A DNA stretch of 64,000 nucleotides from Limnomonas spitsbergensis (taxonomy: Eukaryota; Chlorophyta; Chlorophyceae; Chlamydomonadales), in contig JAYJMM010000121.1 of the NCBI GenBank assembly GCA_037349105.1, positions 1,312,001 to 1,376,000 of the forward strand. Direction: 5' to 3'. Under the pieces are notes generated by a model. That model had not been told where the DNA came from and did no database searches. It worked only from the letters and a program-made list of their open reading frames with translations. Below, piece after piece: positions 63,851 through 64,000 of this stretch; position 1 is the first letter of the stretch, and every line of letters begins with the position of its first letter. Position numbers and translations under genes: made by a program.

Positions 63851-64000
63851 AGAGTGAGCGTGTGAGAACATAAGGAAGGTGCAATACCGGTTTAGATAGT
63901 GGGGAAATGTGTGAGCTAGTGAGAGGCTCTGTGAGTGAGGTATTGAGAGCTGTCCAATGAGGTGCAGTTGGAGGGGTGTGCATATAGTGAGATGGCTTAC

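Overview
The window is nuclear DNA of a eukaryote, most likely a chlamydomonadalean green alga. Three things suggest this: a 3,014-codon non-LTR retrotransposon with the Dualen/RandI domain set described from Chlamydomonas, GC-rich sequence with short conserved exons (48-430 nt) in repeat-filled introns, and ankyrin repeats of a type I associate with that group. The species cannot be named from sequence alone. I saw no operons, ribosome binding sites, tRNA, rRNA or CRISPR arrays.

Layout. 0.8-2.2 kb (+): part of an RRM RNA-binding protein gene. 8.1-9.1 kb (-): a broken ankyrin-repeat gene. 9.1-18.2 kb (-): an intact Dualen-like retrotransposon ORF. 18.8-25.6 kb (+): a complete seven-exon gene for NAA50, the NatE N-terminal acetyltransferase. 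29.1-35.1 kb (+): an unrecognised spliced gene. 37.5-48.6 kb (-): a complete two-exon DSS1/SEM1 gene whose 10.9-kb intron holds an 8.6-kb satellite of 22-bp units. 51.5-52.6 kb (+): a decayed LINE ORF1. 53.4-57.5 kb (-): mitochondrial ribosomal protein uL16m, last exon not found. 60.7 kb to the window end (+): the 5' part of NAA15, the NatA/NatE auxiliary subunit. These gene models come from reading conserved protein blocks and checking GT-AG sites and codon phase by eye. Every junction reported joins in phase.

The most unusual feature is shared by all six spliced genes. Next to most exons, in the adjacent intron or the 3' flank, lie direct-orientation, partly decayed copies of that exon's edge together with its splice site. 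They range from one copy to arrays of about ten: NAA50 last exon, uL16m exon 5 (110-bp unit), DSS1 exon 2, the RRM donor edge, and all exons of the unrecognised gene. Several tandem repeats in the window appear to have been seeded by exon-intron junctions. There are also a very short SINE-like family with target-site duplications and a (TTTC)n tail, and two families of short inverted-repeat elements.

Functionally, NAA50 and NAA15 belong to the same N-terminal acetylation complex, about 35 kb apart. DSS1 acts in the proteasome lid and in other assemblies, and uL16m in the mitochondrial ribosome. Otherwise the genes look unrelated.
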